NCBI RefSeq assembly: GCF_028453695.1
Contig: NC_135777.1
Span: 6,127,714-6,191,713, forward strand
Length of the DNA: 64,000 bases
Origin: Augochlora pura
Taxonomy: Eukaryota > Arthropoda > Insecta > Hymenoptera > Halictidae
Direction of reading: 5' to 3'
Shown here: positions 1 through 13,062 of the stretch, in pieces
Layout: every line of letters begins with the position of its first letter
How positions within the stretch are numbered: position 1 is the stretch's first letter
Made by a program: the position numbers and the translations under genes
The notes under the pieces: generated by a model
Databases searched by the model: none
The model's input: the letters and a program-made list of their open reading frames with translations, nothing else
What the model was told of the DNA's origin: nothing

Positions 1-1457
1 TGATACAATCTTGTCGTTGATGATTACATTGATATCGGTTACTCGTAACGTATACTTTCTAATCTTTTAAAATGCAGTTGTATTTACAATGCAGTGTTCA
101 ATGAAATTGTTAAATGTTTCAAATGAAGTATTTAATATTGCTATATGTTTGTAGTTTATAATTGTTGGTATCTACGTTTACACGAATCGTTTGGAAAATT
201 CTCAGTTCTTTTTATGAAATATCAAAAATTTACGTGATTACAATAAAGAAACGTTAACTAGAAATTTTCGTACATTTAAAAAATTCTACTTGATTGAAAT
301 TCCATAAGGATTTGTCACGTAAATAATAAAATCTACATATATATCAGATTATTCATTTATTTTACACGAATAGCATTTTACATAAGCCACTTTGCATACA
401 ACTCCCTTCTTGCCGTTTACATATGTACATACGCATGTACATGAATGCGTATAATTCTGTACACACAGTCATAACCTAATTTTCTATTCATACACTCTTT
501 TTTTTATGTATTTAAACGCGTTTAACATATCACCCGTACAATTTAATGACGTTGTAATTAATATACTAAAAACCAAATTCTTCTCGCAGTTAGCCTAATG
601 AAATAATTTGAAGAACTTGCCGTAGCAAATGAACAGTTAAATCTTCTTTCCGTGGGAAATACAAAATTTCATAAATTCTCGGTATAGAGTAGACGTGTTA
701 AATAATAGTTGGAGTTTACTTATCTTTTATTTACTGCTACTAAAGAAACCGTCTAAAACTGATGCCACATCAGCTGACTAACGAAGGCGCCTCTCCTTAT
801 GCCTATGAACGACGTCGTACGATCCAATCGCACGCACCTACGTATTCTAGGACAAATATGTATCGTCTTTCTTGTAAGGTCACTAACGCAATCTGTAACA
901 GATGTATGTATGTATTTCGCATATGTCTGCAGAGGCATTGCAACATTTAAGTAACAATGGAGTATTCCAAAAATACGTGGAACAATCTGAAAACATTCAT
1001 ACCGCTAGTTCAAGTCTCATTTCCGAGATTAGTAATGTTTTAAAATTGGAAGTTCCACTTCCGACGCGCGCTAATTTCGCTGCTGTCAGCTGACTGTTGG
1101 GTCACACGTACCATGTGCACACATGGTAACAGAGGCAGAGGTCGACGACAATCTCTCGACAGCTGTCTCTTTTCTGGGCAACCCGCTATGACTTCCCATA
1201 TCTTTTCAAATGTTTCTTCCTCTTCCTCTCCATTTTGACCGTAACGTTAATTTTTCAATATTTTTGGAAATCATTTACATCAACTACACTTCACGAATTC
1301 GAAGTGGAACATATGTATTCATATTTTTTGCGCGAAGTAAACGGTAAAAGCAGTATTTGTAATAGAATATTATTTTGATTTATCGATACACGATTGAAAA
1401 TATGAAATTAAAGATTTCTCGTGTTTCTCGCATCTCTTCGTTGGGGTCGTCGTGATC
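1..1457. other. AT-rich non-coding stretch
   Basis: No convincing coding exon was seen on either strand. The open frames near 750–1090 are short, overlap each other on both strands and match no family I recognise. The right end probably contains the 3' UTR of the minus-strand MADF–BESS gene, which stops at 1458. A near-palindrome around ACCATGTG/CACATGGT lies close to 1110–1130. Confidence 0.5.
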
Positions 1458-3347
1458 TCAGAACTGCAGAGTTAAATCATTCGATGACGTGCCCGACGCT
1501 GGGTTCTCACAGAACTTTAAGGATCGCCGTTGGTAGTCCTCTTCGTCGCAAAAGACCTGCTGCAATCTCGTCCGTACTATCAACTTCCTATCTTCGTGAA
1601 CTTTCCTCAGATATGGCAACAAACTCAGTAAAAAGTGATAGTCGGCGTCGTCGATGTGGTTTTGCGGATTCGAATGATACGCAGATTTTAACTCTATGAA
1701 TTGTTTCTGTTCGGTATCCAGCAGTTTGTCGAAGCTATTGAATTTCTCGGATTTTTGCCGTCTTTTCAGAGACATCTCCGAATTGTGTGCCCGACGTTTT
1801 CTCGATTGCGACACCTCGATTTCACATTCTTTAATCTCGTATTCGGACGCGTCGTTTGCTAATAGATTTTCCGATCTGTCCTCGCTTTCCTCGGTGTGCG
1901 CCGCTTGCCAAGGATTCTCGTTCAATTCTACTTCAAGAATATTATCGCTAAATTTCCGAGACGTAAATTGATCTTTCAAAAACAACATGCTAGAGAAATG
2001 CGGCCAGGATGATCTCGCTGGCGTTCCTCCTTCGTCGCTCGAACGTCTTTTTGGAATCTTTTTTAATTCTCTTCGAAACGTGTCGCGTAAACCTCTCCAT
2101 CGAGTTTTAACCGCTTCAACTAAAATATTGAAAATAGACATCATTCGATCGAATCATCAGATTTCTTCCGTAATTAGAAAGGGCAGTTTCCGGCATTTTT
2201 CCGTCTTTAGCGACTTTCTAAAATTTTGACAAATATGTGGCTTATTTTGGACATCAAGCCGCATGTTATAGAATTTTTTCAGATTTTTCAGTTGCAAGCT
2301 GTGATTATCAAAAATGAAAAACCAAAAAATAATCGGAAAATTGAAGATTTCTCAAAAACTAATATATTAGCTATTTTTATATTAATTCCCTGATAAGGTA
2401 CTATCACTGCTCGTGTACTCAATTTTTCTCAGTTTTTTTGCTTTATTGCAACATTGTCAAAAAAAAATGAAGACCGAATGTGTTTTAACGCGCGTATAAC
2501 AGATAAAAGTAAAAACCATGTACATATACGTATACAGGGTGTCCCGTAGCATGTGGGACCCACTTCAGGAATAAATTTTACACGCGAAAAACAATAAAAG
2601 AAATTGTAGCGTCGATTCTGACCGTTACGTTGCAAACGACATCTATTAGAAATTGTTGGCATTTCTTAATCAAGAAGAGAGCTCAGGATAAACAAGGTAT
2701 CTTCCATTTTCTAACAAATTATATTCGAATTTGTACATTTCGTTCAACAAAATAATCGTTTCTGTGATAGTTTTACAAATAAAATTATTACTACTTTAGA
2801 ACTTATAAAAATTTCAGAACATATTTTATACATTCAAAATTATGAATGTATAAAATAAATGTGGAATCAAATTTGATTAAAATGTTTATTTCTATAATCG
2901 TCCAGTATTAAGTAAACATCATTTTATTGAATAGTATCGAATATAATGTTTGGGGACATTTTTTTTTATTACTTAACAAAATTATAAAAATATTTTCATT
3001 TTTCAATCTCTTTAATTCCAAAAACATTTCAAATTCAAAGAATTTATTTATATCTGTTCCTCATTGAAACCTATGACATTTTTTTCAAAAGTACCACATG
3101 TAATGAATGTCAATGTCGAAGTTTTTCAAATTCTGAAAGATAGAAACATCGCGCCCATCGACTATATTGAAGAACAGATGATTAGATTGATAGATAACGT
3201 AAACAGGTACTTACCGTTCAAGCCCATTTCTTTACTAATTTTCTTCCATGTTTGGCGAGATATATCCCTGTTATGGTAATTTTTACTACTGGTGTCCCAC
3301 AAATTATTATGGGAGAAAACCGTGAGTATCAGTTTTTCATTGTCCAT
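1458..3347 (-). CDS. MADF–BESS domain transcriptional regulator
   Basis: Two exons, 3215–3347 and 1458–2119, joined in phase (44 codons plus 1 base, then 2 bases) to give 264 aa. Residues 1–75 form a MADF (Myb/SANT-like) DNA-binding domain split by the 1.1 kb intron. Exon 1 has the typical LI..V..H..LWD..S..YHNR pattern and TWKKISKEMG; exon 2 opens with VEAVKTRWRGLRDTFRRELK. A basic and acidic linker follows. A BESS motif of about 35 residues (DADYHFLLSLLPYLRKV) near residues 200–235 is the usual protein-interaction segment of this family. The intron has a clear donor (GTAAGT after 3215) and acceptor (TTTTAG before 2119). MADF–BESS proteins are arthropod-expanded nuclear regulators, and I cannot name the ortholog. 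The start is the only ATG ahead of the domain. Confidence 0.85.
2536..2562. repeat. CAGGGTGTCCC-type repeat end (possible)
   Basis: Inside the MADF–BESS intron. CAGGGTGTCCCGTAG is followed within about 15 bases by the inverted GTGGGACCC. CAGGGTGTCCC-like words are frequent at the ends of dispersed insect elements. A related word, CAGGGTGGTCC, occurs at 43311 in an intron of the THEG-like gene. No element body or coding remnant was recognised, so this is only a hint. Confidence 0.2.
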
Positions 3348-3414
3348 CTCAATGAAGTTTAAGTTCGTACGAATGATCCTGGATCACGCCGGTGGCCTCT
3401 ATTGCGACTCGCAT

Positions 3415-3690
3415 CAGATCGGACGAAAACACGAGATGATTTCAACGACCTGCGTGCTGCTGCGTATACGGACGAACTCGTACGACCTCGCACGTCAGAA
3501 CCTCGCACCTCTCGCATCGGACGACCTATAATACGCCTATACGGTATACGTACGCATCCAGTAGAATCGCTCTCGTTTTCTTAGCTGTAGTTATAATGTT
3601 TGAGATCGAGTTCGCATCGTTTATCTGTATACAATCGATTGCAAAAATGTTTGGACGTTACTGCAAGCAAACAGAACTTCGAAATAAAAC
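3415..3690 (+). repeat. Copy 1 of an unnamed diverged repeat
   Basis: Begins CAGATCGGACGAAAAC, then has ATTTCAACGAC, CGAACTCGTACG and GCATCGGACGA, and ends near CAGAACTTCGAAATAA. The same ordered blocks occur again at about 4527–4755. The copies differ by many substitutions and by indels (this copy has about 40 extra bases between CGTACG and GCATCGG). I saw no terminal inverted repeats, target-site duplication or coding capacity. Confidence 0.55.
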
Positions 3691-4526
3691 CGTCGTTGAT
3701 TTACTTTAATTTACAGTTGAATTGACTTCGTTCCTAAGCGAAACTTGTCATTGTTCATTGATATTTACTTCGCATGTTCGGAAACAATCTGAACGCGACG
3801 AGGAGATGCTATCGAGAAAGTGGTTTCCAAACAATTCCACGGAAGAAGAAATGAAAATGGAAGAAAACCAAGAGAAGAAGAAAAGTACGAAGAGTGGTTG
3901 AAGGGAAGAAAATTTCCAATTCGCACCTCTTTCCTTATTTAAGAAGATGCGAAGAAAAACTGCAAAGCGTCGAATGTAAATCAATATTATCATGTATCAA
4001 TATTATTATTTCGTAACGGAAGACAGTCCAATATATCGAAATAATACTATTAACTATGAAAATAATTTTGTGATCGACTGTACGTTCACATTACAGACGA
4101 CTAGCTTGTCGCGAAACGCGACGATACTAGTATATCGAATACTGCATACTTTATTGTACTGTATACGTACTGTTTACCGTATGCGGCATGCGAACATTAT
4201 TAGTCGTTCGCGTATGATCGGACTTGATCGTCCGAAACGAATGGTTACGGAGTGTATCTACTTCTGTAATATATGTACGTGCGTCGTGTAAAATGGACAC
4301 GAATTTTACCGATTATTATTTGAACGGAATAACTTGCGAAAGTATTATATATATATCTTCGAATGAATTCTGAAGCAATGGGCAATGTAACATTTAAATA
4401 TGCGAAAGAAGAACGCGACGTTGCATTAACGTATCAATGTATGCTTGATCATTGAAGAACGATTGCTTCGATTAATAGCGAAACTTACAAAATTATACCC
4501 GCACCTCGGGAGCTTAGGTCGCAACA

Positions 4527-4755
4527 GATCGGACGAAAACTCAAACTGATTTCAACGACTCCGCGTATATGAACGAACTCGTACGTGCGTCGTGCGGCAT
4601 CGGACGATCAATAAATGCCCGGTATAACCGCTCCCATTTTTCTTACCGTATTTCATCTGTTCGTTCGTTTCATCTGTAACTTAAAGAAAGTAGAATGCCG
4701 ATTACAAAGAGAATGTCAATAAAACGTACGCGTAACAGAACTTGAAATACAGTTG
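4527..4755 (+). repeat. Copy 2 of the same diverged repeat
   Basis: Same order of blocks as the copy at 3415: CAGATCGGACGAAAAC, ATTTCAACGAC, CGAACTCGTACG, GCATCGGACGA, then CAGAACTTGAAATACAG. Both copies are in direct orientation about 1.1 kb apart. They could be an ancient local duplication or two members of a dispersed family. Confidence 0.55.
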
Positions 4756-5611
4756 TGTATGTGTACTATATGTTTCTACTATTCGTTATTTTAATATACA
4801 CTATTCGTATATTTAATAAAAGCAGCTATTTGCAAATTAATTATGAAACGTAAGAATTTAACAGTCAATGTAAATCCAATGAAAGAGAAGATACAAAAAT
4901 CAGTACATAGTTATCGCCGATGGAACGGTTGAACGGAAGTTGCAAAGTAGGAGGAAATGTGGACTTTCAAGCGCGTAACACCTAGGAAAATTTAGTCGTT
5001 AGTTATTAATTGATTAGAGATTGATTAAATAAATTGAGAAATATTCTTTATTTTCGAGAAACTATTCTCGACGGAGAAAACTCATTGTCAATTTTTTAAT
5101 TTGAAAAATGTCTACTACTTTCGAAAGTTGTAAAAAGATATGTTCGAATACAGATTACGTTTTTGATTAACAAAAAATAGTACCACAAAACGCATGTGGC
5201 AATGCTCGCTATCGCTTATTATCACTTACCATTTAAAAAATTACGAATCCAATGTTAGATGAAAAATCACTGGCAACAAGTTATCAGATGCAATGTCATT
5301 TGATTTTTCTCAATCCAAAATGAAATCTGCATTCGAATTTTTTATTTTATTATGGTTCATAATATTGCATTATGAAAAACGGATACTTTTTCTTTTTTAT
5401 TAATTAACGATATACATATGTAGAATTAGGTGTCTCTTATCTATAAAATATGTATCATCTATCTTAAAACAATAATGAAAATGACATAATTATTAACATG
5501 TGCGTTAATAAAAGACATGGGTTATTTTTATATAATTTCAATATATGTATAAAATCGTATAAGGACAAAATTCAAATCACATTCAATATAATTACTTTAT
5601 ACTGAGATTAA

Positions 5612-6424
5612 CTACTGCCCTGGTGAGTAAATCTTTACTTGACGATCCGATACCTTGTATATATATCTTGATATTTCTGACCAATTGTGTTCTTTTCTTA
5701 TATGATCTACTCTCCAATTAATCGTTATTTTTCCAGACACATCACTGGAATATCCTGTTTCAAAGGAATCGATCATAATGAACAAGTGAGCCATATATTT
5801 CATTATAGGAACAGCTAAATCAGCCATGGAATTCTGTAGTTTATCATCGTACGTGTGTATGGCAACGCACAGTTGAGATGTATTGTCACGTTCAATAAGC
5901 GACCGTAAAAGTTTTAAATAACACATAGATTCTCTTAACGTGAATCCTAAATTGTAAAGGTGACTCATGTCATCGATTACAATGATTACATTTTTATGAT
6001 ACTTTTTCATTTCATAATATTCATCTCTTATAATCCTAAATAAACTGTTGCTTATACTATTAGTGACATCAGATATCTCTTTAATGCTAGTTTCCTGTAG
6101 CTTACACGTCTCTTCATTGCTTCTACTCTCCATATTAGATCCAATAATTTTCATTGGTTCTATTATATTAACTTTACCTTCTGCTTTCAAAACTTTAAGA
6201 TTATAGCCAAATTTCATACCTACATTGTGGTAATGATTGAAGGTATTATGAAAAAGTACAAAACAAATTCCATTATTGTCGCTTAACGCATTGAGGATTA
6301 CTGAATTTAACACAAAATTCGCGTTGCTGTTGTGTCGTTCTTCAATTAAAATTAATTTTCCATCCATATTTACTTTATCAATGCCAAGTATATTAGCTAC
6401 TGGATCCATTTTACCATCAACCAT
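5612..6424 (-). CDS. Elp6: Elongator complex subunit 6
   Basis: 270 aa, close to the usual ~265 aa of ELP6. The family is a RecA-like ATPase fold without catalytic motifs. With ELP4 and ELP5 it forms the hexameric ring of Elongator, which modifies wobble uridines of tRNAs in the cytoplasm. Recognised from the overall pattern: VANILGIDKVNMDGKLILIE at the start, GICFVLFHNTFNHYHNVG (the family's CFVAL..SF.HY..VG), VIIVIDDMSHLYNLGF (the Walker-B-like strand), and the C-terminal block FETGYSSDVSGKITINWR. The coding part is one exon. Just upstream, TATTTTTAG precedes AGTATATGG, a good 3' splice site, so a 5' UTR intron or a tiny first coding exon is possible. The ATG at 6424 fits the family N-terminus. 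Confidence 0.88.
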   Translation of the reverse strand: MVDGKMDPVANILGIDKVNMDGKLILIEERHNSNANFVLNSVILNALSDNNGICFVLFHNTFNHYHNVGMKFGYNLKVLKAEGKVNIIEPMKIIGSNMESRSNEETCKLQETSIKEISDVTNSISNSLFRIIRDEYYEMKKYHKNVIIVIDDMSHLYNLGFTLRESMCYLKLLRSLIERDNTSQLCVAIHTYDDKLQNSMADLAVPIMKYMAHLFIMIDSFETGYSSDVSGKITINWRVDHIRKEHNWSEISRYIYKVSDRQVKIYSPGQ

Positions 6425-7465
6425 ATACTCTAAAAATAAGAAAGTTAATATTCACGTTTTAAAATACCCATAAATCTTTTTTTTATCTGTAAAATTATCG
6501 ATATTCATATTTATTGCATATGATCGCATTGTTTCAGAAAATAGTTGTTCATTGCATTTTCTTCATCTATGACATAACCTACAGATAGCGAAGCAAAATC
6601 GTAACGTTTTCATTCGATCGTAATAACACTTGCAACAAATTTGAAAAATTTCATCGAGTTAGAGAAACATAGAAACGTATGTATGAACAACTACTTCCAA
6701 TTTAATCCCTTAATGCACAATTATTTTTAGACTGTTTATATACCCTTCTAGAACTTGAATTCAATGTTTAGTATATGTTTAGAGTTGATTCTGATCGATT
6801 CTCAAGAGAAAATTTACATCGTTCAACCCTCGATGCTAAAATATTCTTCAATTTAGGAATGTTTATGAAAGTATCGAAATTGTTCTTAGTTAAATTTCTA
6901 TAGCCGTAGACTATGAGACCAGCAATGTACGGAACGCGCCACAATGGCGATGGGTCTCAGGGTGGGGGCAATTATTAAACATTGGAAGAAAAAGAAACTC
7001 ACTGTATGCACATACCATTTACAGGTATATAAATAAACAAATGGATGCTATTCCATATTTTTAACCTTTCCTTTATTAAAAAGAAACGCTGACTATTTAA
7101 ATTGTGTCATTGGTTACATTCTGCTCTGTCTATGTTATTTATTGTGTCATAAAAATCATATTCATTTCAAATGCGTCCATAATATAAACGCAATTTAAGA
7201 TCGCACTTAATTAAAAATATTTCATCGTTGCTAACTTTTTATACTCTATATAGTACGTCATGATATTAACATTTAATTTTCTAGTATCTCTTGACATTAA
7301 GGTGTGCACGTCTCATATAAATCATATTTTTCACGTGTCTTCCGCAACGGGCAAGAGATACGAAGTTGTCATTATTTAAGATATTACTATTTGATTGCTG
7401 TTACAAAAGAAGTTTTTACTAATATTCACACTTACTTAGTACTCAGTAATTTAGTATTTAGCAAG
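6425..7465. other. Intergenic between Elp6 and JAK 3' end
   Basis: About 1 kb, AT-rich, with no coding exon recognised. It should contain the Elp6 promoter on the left and the JAK 3' UTR on the right, as both genes run on the minus strand. Confidence 0.4.
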
Positions 7466-10400
7466 TTAGTATTCAGCAAGAAGATCTCTAATATCTTTAC
7501 AAAGAGATGCAAAATCTGGCCTTTGATGGCTTTGCAAGTGCCAACAAGGGTACATAATTTTTACATAAATAGCTTGCGGACAAGTAGCGGGGCAAGGAAG
7601 ACGTGTTCCTCTTTCTAATGCAGCTAATAATTCCGTACTTCCTTTCTCTTGCTCGTTCTGTAGACGCTCTGTACTTGAGTCAACTCCGGGTAAACGGGGT
7701 TCTTCGCCGAAGGCAAACGTTTCATACATGGTCACGCCGAATGACCAGACATCTGATCGAGTAGAAAACTTCCCATCCCTAATACTTTCAGGAGCATACC
7801 TAAACAACAATCATATTTTCAAATTCGTCATTCCAATAACCTGAAGTCATTTTTAGTCGATTTTCAGGAAATGTAATTATATTAAAATTAATGTAATGTA
7901 ATAATATCTAATACTCTTACCATTTAATAGGAAGTCCACGATCCGTCTTCAAGATATAATAATCGTTCTTTCCTGTAACCTGGGCCAGTCCAAAATCACT
8001 AATTTTAACTTTATTTTCATCTGCAACTAGAATATTTCTTGCAGCTAAATCTCTATGAACAATGCTCATGCTGCCCAAATAATTCATCCCTGTTGCAATA
8101 TCCAAAGCAAAACCCAACAATCGTTTGTATGTTAATTCTTGTTTGTGAATTGCCAAATAACTTTGCAATGAACCATGCTTTACATATTCCATTACTAAGC
8201 AGACCTCTGGTTCCGATACTACCCCAAGAATTTCTACCACATTCGGATGTTTTAGGGTCTAAATTACATTTCAAAAATAAAATATATAGTAATGTCAAAT
8301 ATTACGTATTAATAATTTTCTAACATTTTTAATACCTTCATTATGGCAATTTCTCTTTCAAAGTCCATTATATCAGCTTCAAGTGCTCTAGTTTTCAATT
8401 TTTTAATAGCCACTTGTTGTGGCTCTATATCCTTCCCGTTGTCTCTTTCAAGAGTGCCCCTATAAACTTCTCCATAAAAACCTTGGCCAATTCTACCTTG
8501 TAAGATTACGTTACAGTCTATATCTAATTCATATATGCCTCTCAATTGACCTAAAGAACCATTACTGCTTCCTCTAGAACCACAATCTTCTGTTTCTGGT
8601 TCGTTTCTTCCTATTACCTATTCAATTAATATTATGATATCGAATATTTATTAAGTATACTTGCTTAAGTTATTTTATGATGTAGAATGAAAGTTGATAT
8701 AATGAACAGCAAAAGTATATTATATTTATTAACAGATATTACCTCACCCAAATTACTAGGATGTCCAAGTCGAAGAGCTTGTGTAGAATGTCCAATACGA
8801 TTTATATTAGGAATTCTGTTTTCAGAAATTGAACAACCTTCCGAGTTTCGTCTAGTGCTAGACAGCAAATCTAGATGAGCAGAAAGATCTTCGGTACTAC
8901 CTATGTAATTGTCATTAGTATTCATTAAACATTGCATACCTAAAATTTAAAGTTACTCGTATAAAAAAATTTTCAATTTATTACTGAATAATAAAAATCT
9001 TACTGTCATCTGTATCATTCCAAGGGAGGCTGGTATTGTCTGTGTATAAACTAGACCTTGATTCACTACTTATTGATTTGCTATCGATATTTTCTGAATT
9101 ATGCTCATCATATCTTTTTGATCCAGAACTGAATAATTTAGGAAACGCTGTTGTATAAGCATGACTCCTTCGAGAATTGTAAACTTGATATAAAATTTGA
9201 TTTATATCTCTCATAATTGTTTGTGGTTGTTTTCGAGTGCCGCTTAAGTCTCCCCAACAATCAAGCATTAATCTATAAACTTCTGTAGGACAACTATTTG
9301 GTATAAGTAAACGTTTTCCAGATCTGTAGTACTTTTTCATAGCAGCAGCATCTTGGAAATCTAATAACGTAGCTCCTCTGAAACAAAGTAATATACAATT
9401 TACAATATTATAACAATTCTGATTGATCACTATAAAGTAAAGGATACATTGTTAAAATTGTGTATTGTTCCATGGATGCTGGAAAATATTTGTTACTTAC
9501 AACACCTAGTAAGTGATATTACCTTGCAAAAATCTCCCAAATTGTTGTTCCAACAGCCCAAACATCAGCTTGGAAACTACGCTTGGCTGATTCAGGATCA
9601 TTATAAGTTTCAGGAGGCAGCCAATGAATATCTGTTTCCGTATACGTGAATAATCCTGGGTCAGCTAGTTTTACTACAAAACTGTTATTAGTGTGCGCAT
9701 GTACTAGGAGCTTGTTGCACCTTATATTGCCATGAACTACACCATTTTCTTCAAGGTGCCAAAGTGCCGTTGCTAAACAAGCTGTTGCTTCTACCATATC
9801 CACAGTTTTAATAGTTTGAGAAGAAGAACTCCGTAGATATTCGTCGAGGGGTCCTTGTCGTACCAATTCCAAAATCATTCCAATCAATGGTGTAACAGTT
9901 AGCCCATACAATCTGAAATATATTTGTAAATTTCAACACAGTTTTTTTAACAGTATATCAACTTCCTTTCTTTTAAATATAGATGGAAAGACAGAGTGTT
10001 GTTGTTAATTACCTTACAAGAGCACTAGAACGTAATTGACACCATTTCCCAGCAAGATCCAGAAATTCTTTCGTATAATTTGCTTCCTCTTCCTGTTTTA
10101 AAATTTTCAAAGCAACTTCCAATTTTTTTCCTTTAGTTAATCTCCAAATTCCTCTATACAGGGCTGTTGGTGAACAATGTTGAGTCTCTGTACCTCTTAA
10201 AAAAGGTTTATAAAGTTCAAGTTGATTTCGTGGTACACAGCGCGGTCCAGTTTTTAAAACTGAAGCTACAATTTCTTCATCAGCTGCGACTTCACTCACT
10301 GCACTCTCAGGAGCACAAAGTAGTAGCGACGATTTATCTTAAACATAAAAATATCAAAATCATCTTGATTCTGTAACGAATCACATATAGCTCGGATGAT

Positions 10401-11491
10401 CATTATATTCTTGACACTATATACAATGAATAGTTCTAAAATATAATAAATACAAAGAGAAGTTACCATATTCAGATGGTGGTAAACACTCTGAAAGATA
10501 TGAACTCCCTTCAGAATTTTTAAACGATGCAACACATTGTGCTAATGAATTATATTCACCAGAAATACCAGTAATAACAAAATCATCTAACGACACTCTC
10601 TCTTCTATCCTTTCCGTAAAAAACTTTCCTTCCTTGTTACATGCGTCCAAGTAGTACACATTATATTCTGTTTCACTTTCTCTAAGTAAGTAAGAACCAG
10701 GCTTATTGGCACGTTTTTGTTGAAGTTTCGTATACGAGAAGTCTTGCCTGAAGTACAATTGATAAATGAGTAATAAAATATTTAATAGCATTTGAAAACA
10801 TCAAGTAAATGAGATCCTACCCGACTGGACCATGGCATTTGAGCTTATGTAGCCTTTCTAAAGTTGGGGTAACAATCTCTCCGCATAAATTAAACGTCCA
10901 TTTCACGGCTAAACGATAATAACCATCCAATGCGGAAACGAAGGACATTAAATGTGCATTTTTTCCAAATGTCAGATACGATGGTATACCATTTTTTCTT
11001 GAAATTTCAACTGTGTTGTCTTGTCTAAAACATGATAAATACAAATTAGTTAGCTTTTTAAATAAATTGCAAAATATATACTAAATATTACATAAAGTTT
11101 TATGTTCAGAAGTAGTATTGAAAACTACCAAAATTTGAATAAAGTTAAAATTTGTTAACTAGTCGCACTTTTTACATGTAGAAATTCAAATTACCACTTC
11201 GATTTACAGGAACATTAAAATAATAACAAGAAAAAACAATGATCTGTTACCGATATTTTCTTTTATTTAGAAAAAATATTCAATACAGAGATTATTTTAA
11301 TGACAATATGTTATTTTTCAATAATTTATTTACACTGTGTAATGTATGTGATTTTATGTTAGCATATTGAATGATGATATGCTTCTTGATATTAGCCATT
11401 CTGTTTGTGACTTTTGCATATACTCTATGTTGGTCATTGTGTTCTTTCTGCAAACAACTATCTGTAAAAAAACATGTTGCAAAAACATTGT

Positions 11492-11541
<50 letters not shown>

Positions 11542-13062
11542 TAATATACCCAATCGATTACCATCTTTTAGAAGAATACCGCTAATAAGTTTCTCTTAAA
11601 CCCTCTGGCAAATTCATTAAATTTCTCATAGAGAAAAGCATACGAACTTCAATTTATGAAGTTTTCTTTAAATATAGTAATATCTATGTAAATCAAAGTG
11701 ATAATTGCGTTCAATTTCTTATTCTATATATTAAATAATTAATTGTAAACCTTATAGAAATAAAACACAAATCTTCAATCGCACATAATACAGTCAATGA
11801 TGTAGCATTTGTTTCATAGTACTTCACTGCATCTACATTAACTCTCAAAGTTACTTTTGTCGGAGGATTCTGAAGGCCTCTATCCATTAACACCTCATAT
11901 TCTTCGTATGGATAATTTGGTGCCATGCATTCAAATTGCTTAAGATATTGTTCCTTGACATAATTGGCATCGTATCCAGAAATCTTTCGAAGAGCATTCT
12001 GTATTGGTTTCTTAATAAAAAATGCGTGACGTTTTATACATTCCTTAGGAATATATTTTCTATAATCAGATTCCACTGTTTCTCTCGGTACTTTTTTCTC
12101 TAACATTACTCTGTGAAAAATATTAGAACAAATTATCCTGACATAATTTAATCATTAAATGTACGAATGATGCTAAGATAAATTACTTTTAAGATATTAA
12201 ATTAATGTTTTTAAAGATTAAATGATGCTAAATCGAACTATGCAGTTTCTATGAGTTTACTTTATTAGAAACTTAGAGATAAATAATTGCTTAAGTCAAC
12301 TGTGTATACCTGTACATATCGCACACACCAAGACCAATTAGTTCTTGTTTATGCCTGTCATAGATAATATCTGGAACTTTATTATCCATAACATCTGAAC
12401 GTGCTTGTTGAAAATAATAGTCGTAGGCATTTGTATCTATATGTTGTAATCTACGTAAACTTGAGGGTTTAAATCTAAGTCTCAAGTCAAATTTATATAT
12501 ATCTTTTGATTCCATACGATGCGCTAACGGATGCCAAAGTTTTGTATAGTGATTTCTAAGCGCAAATAGATGTCTGGCAACTGGTCCGATGCCTATACTT
12601 TTACAAACCTATAAATCAACAAGTTATACTTGTAAGGAAGAAATGTAACTGATAACATTAACAATAATGGCATATATAGGATATATAAATATATATTGAT
12701 ATATATTAAAAAATAATAATTGTTCAGTTAAAGTTAGTGTGAGTTTTCTTATGAGTCATTTAACATTTTTTAGATGGTACAAAAACATTGGTTACTTAGT
12801 CATTTACAAATTTAAACAGTCAGCGTTTAAGATATTTTTTATCTGCATGAACACGACATGGTTTTCGTTGCCTTTAAAGGATGTCGAAAACGAGATTAAA
12901 TTTTATTTGTAAATGATACAAATAACAGAGAAACGTAGATAACCCTTGAAGATCGTTTACCTTGATACAGAGATCCTCAATCGTTTGACCATATTTATAT
13001 GCGAAAGTTAATTCTTTTCCTTCGTTTGCAACATAAACGATCGCCAATCGATCGTTTTCCAT
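7466..13062 (-). CDS. hop: Janus kinase (Hopscotch-type JAK), complete
   Basis: Twelve exons: 12961–13062, 12310–12608, 11751–12110, 10821–11024, 10467–10747, 10013–10337, 9523–9912, 9004–9377, 8743–8939, 8336–8617, 7921–8258 and 7466–7799. All junctions are GT–AG and in phase, giving 1161 aa. Order: FERM (about 1–320), SH2 (about 322–415, GSYLLRESE with Arg344), pseudokinase (about 440–720), acidic/Ser linker, then tyrosine kinase (about 875–1161). The kinase has GRIGQGFYGEVYRG, VAIKK (Lys916), HRDLAARN (Asp1008), DFG (1026–1028) and tandem activation-loop tyrosines DYY (1038/1039). The pseudokinase has HGN (584–586) in place of HRD and DPG (608–610) in place of DFG. In insects JAK sits on the cytoplasmic tail of the cytokine receptor Domeless and phosphorylates STAT. 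The start at 13062 opens the FERM domain. Its 5' end faces the FHIP gene across 1.2 kb. Confidence 0.95.
11498..11535. repeat. (TA)n microsatellite in a JAK intron
   Basis: An uninterrupted alternation of T and A for about 38 bases inside the intron between the JAK exons at 11751–12110 and 10821–11024. Probably length-polymorphic. Confidence 0.9.

Larger units (their letters stand above)
3348..5611. other. Intergenic, contains a diverged repeat pair
   Basis: Lies between the start of the MADF–BESS gene and the end of ELP6. No coding exon was recognised. The ORFs at 3748–3993 and 3992–4291 are low-complexity and resemble nothing I know. The notable content is two related GC-richer segments, listed separately, at about 3415 and 4527. 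Confidence 0.5.
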
